Source of the DNA: Saprospiraceae bacterium
GTDB lineage: Bacteria > Bacteroidota > Bacteroidia > Chitinophagales > Saprospiraceae
Direction: 5' to 3'
Length of the DNA: 6,307 bases
Assembly: GCA_027031185.1 (NCBI GenBank)
Contig: JALVEF010000546.1
Span: 1-6,307 of the forward strand
The notes below the pieces were generated by a model. The model was not told the origin of the DNA and made no database searches. It saw nothing but the letters and a program-made list of their open reading frames with translations. Of the stretch, positions 6,086 to 6,307 are shown in pieces (the stretch's first letter is position 1; every line of letters starts with the position of its first letter). Made by a program: the position numbers and the translations under genes.

Positions 6086-6170
6086 GACAAGTTTCGCTCC
6101 TACGGAGCTTGATTTGTGGGTGGGACTTTTGGCTACTACAAAGGTTGCGTCCCTACGGGACTTCATTGGG
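6086..6170. repeat. Two REP-like hairpin units
   Basis: Two similar units about 53 bp apart each hold a short hairpin with the same TAC loop: GCTCC-tac-GGAGC (6096-6108) and GTCCC-tac-GGGAC (6149-6161). Flanks also match: ACAA and GTT before, CTT and ATT then G-rich sequence after. Stem bases differ but pairing is kept. This resembles repetitive extragenic palindromes in bacterial intergenic DNA. No associated REP transposase is in the window. Confidence 0.6.
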
Positions 6171-6207
6171 GCTTATCTGAAAGCTCATCTCCGGTCATTA
6201 ATTTGGG

Positions 6208-6307
6208 GTAACTGTTTAGGTACCCGCTGTTTTTGCGCTAAAATGGCCTTTTTGCCCCTGTTTTTGCCTTGTAACTGTTTGAGCACCCCTTGTTTTTGCG
6301 CTAAAAT
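6208..6307 (+). repeat. Palindromic MITE-like element, copy C, with a second copy starting inside it (truncated by window end)
   Basis: 6208-6267 matches the left arm of copy B (2873-2932) with a single difference in 60 bases. At 6271 a second terminus starts, GTAACTGTTTGAGCACC, and again runs into TTTTTGCGCTAAAAT before the window ends. The two starts are 63 bp apart. The simplest reading is a second element inserted in the first, as in copy B; a tandem duplication of the arm is the alternative. Confidence 0.8.

Overview
The window looks like a piece of a Bacteroidota chromosome. The promoter of the tRNA gene fits the Bacteroidota -33/-7 pattern (TTG, 20 bp, TAnnTTTG), similar -7 boxes precede all three protein transcription units, and the start codons lack good Shine-Dalgarno sequences. 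The GH3, YebC and acyl-CoA dehydrogenase proteins also read like Bacteroidota versions. A Saprospiria-type organism (Haliscomenobacter/Lewinella relatives) is my guess from general resemblance only.

Layout. 1-127: most of a palindromic mobile-type repeat (copy A). 128-268: leader with a -7 box. 269-2412: a two-gene operon reading rightward, a GH3-family acyl-adenylating enzyme followed 2 bp later by a LysE-type membrane exporter. 2413-2848: gene-poor stretch whose first ~290 bp is GC-rich and full of inverted repeats. 2849-3069: copy B of the repeat, a full 163-bp element nested in a shorter relative. 3107-3138: strong intrinsic terminator (minus strand). 3148-3219: tRNA-Glu(UUC), minus strand, with its own promoter at 3244-3274. 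3293-4009: yebC-family gene, minus strand. 4010-4222: divergent intergenic region with a 10-bp inverted repeat beside the -7 box of the next gene. 4223-6022: long-chain type acyl-CoA dehydrogenase, plus strand. 6023-6207: 3' region with one hairpin and two REP-like hairpin units. 6208-6307: copy C of the repeat, with a second copy starting at 6271, cut by the window end.

How it works together. The GH3 and LysE genes are probably co-expressed; an enzyme that activates an acid and may join it to an amino acid, next to an amino-acid-type exporter, suggests a make-and-export pair, with unknown substrate. The yebC gene (translation/regulation factor), tRNA-Glu and acyl-CoA dehydrogenase (beta-oxidation) are housekeeping genes with no obvious link to that pair.

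The most notable signal is the repeat family. Its ends begin GTAA, copy B is bounded by an 8-bp direct repeat, and the two arms differ between copies in a compensated way. This fits a non-autonomous palindromic element (MITE) moved by an IS66-like transposase and inserting into its own relatives. No transposase gene lies in the window.
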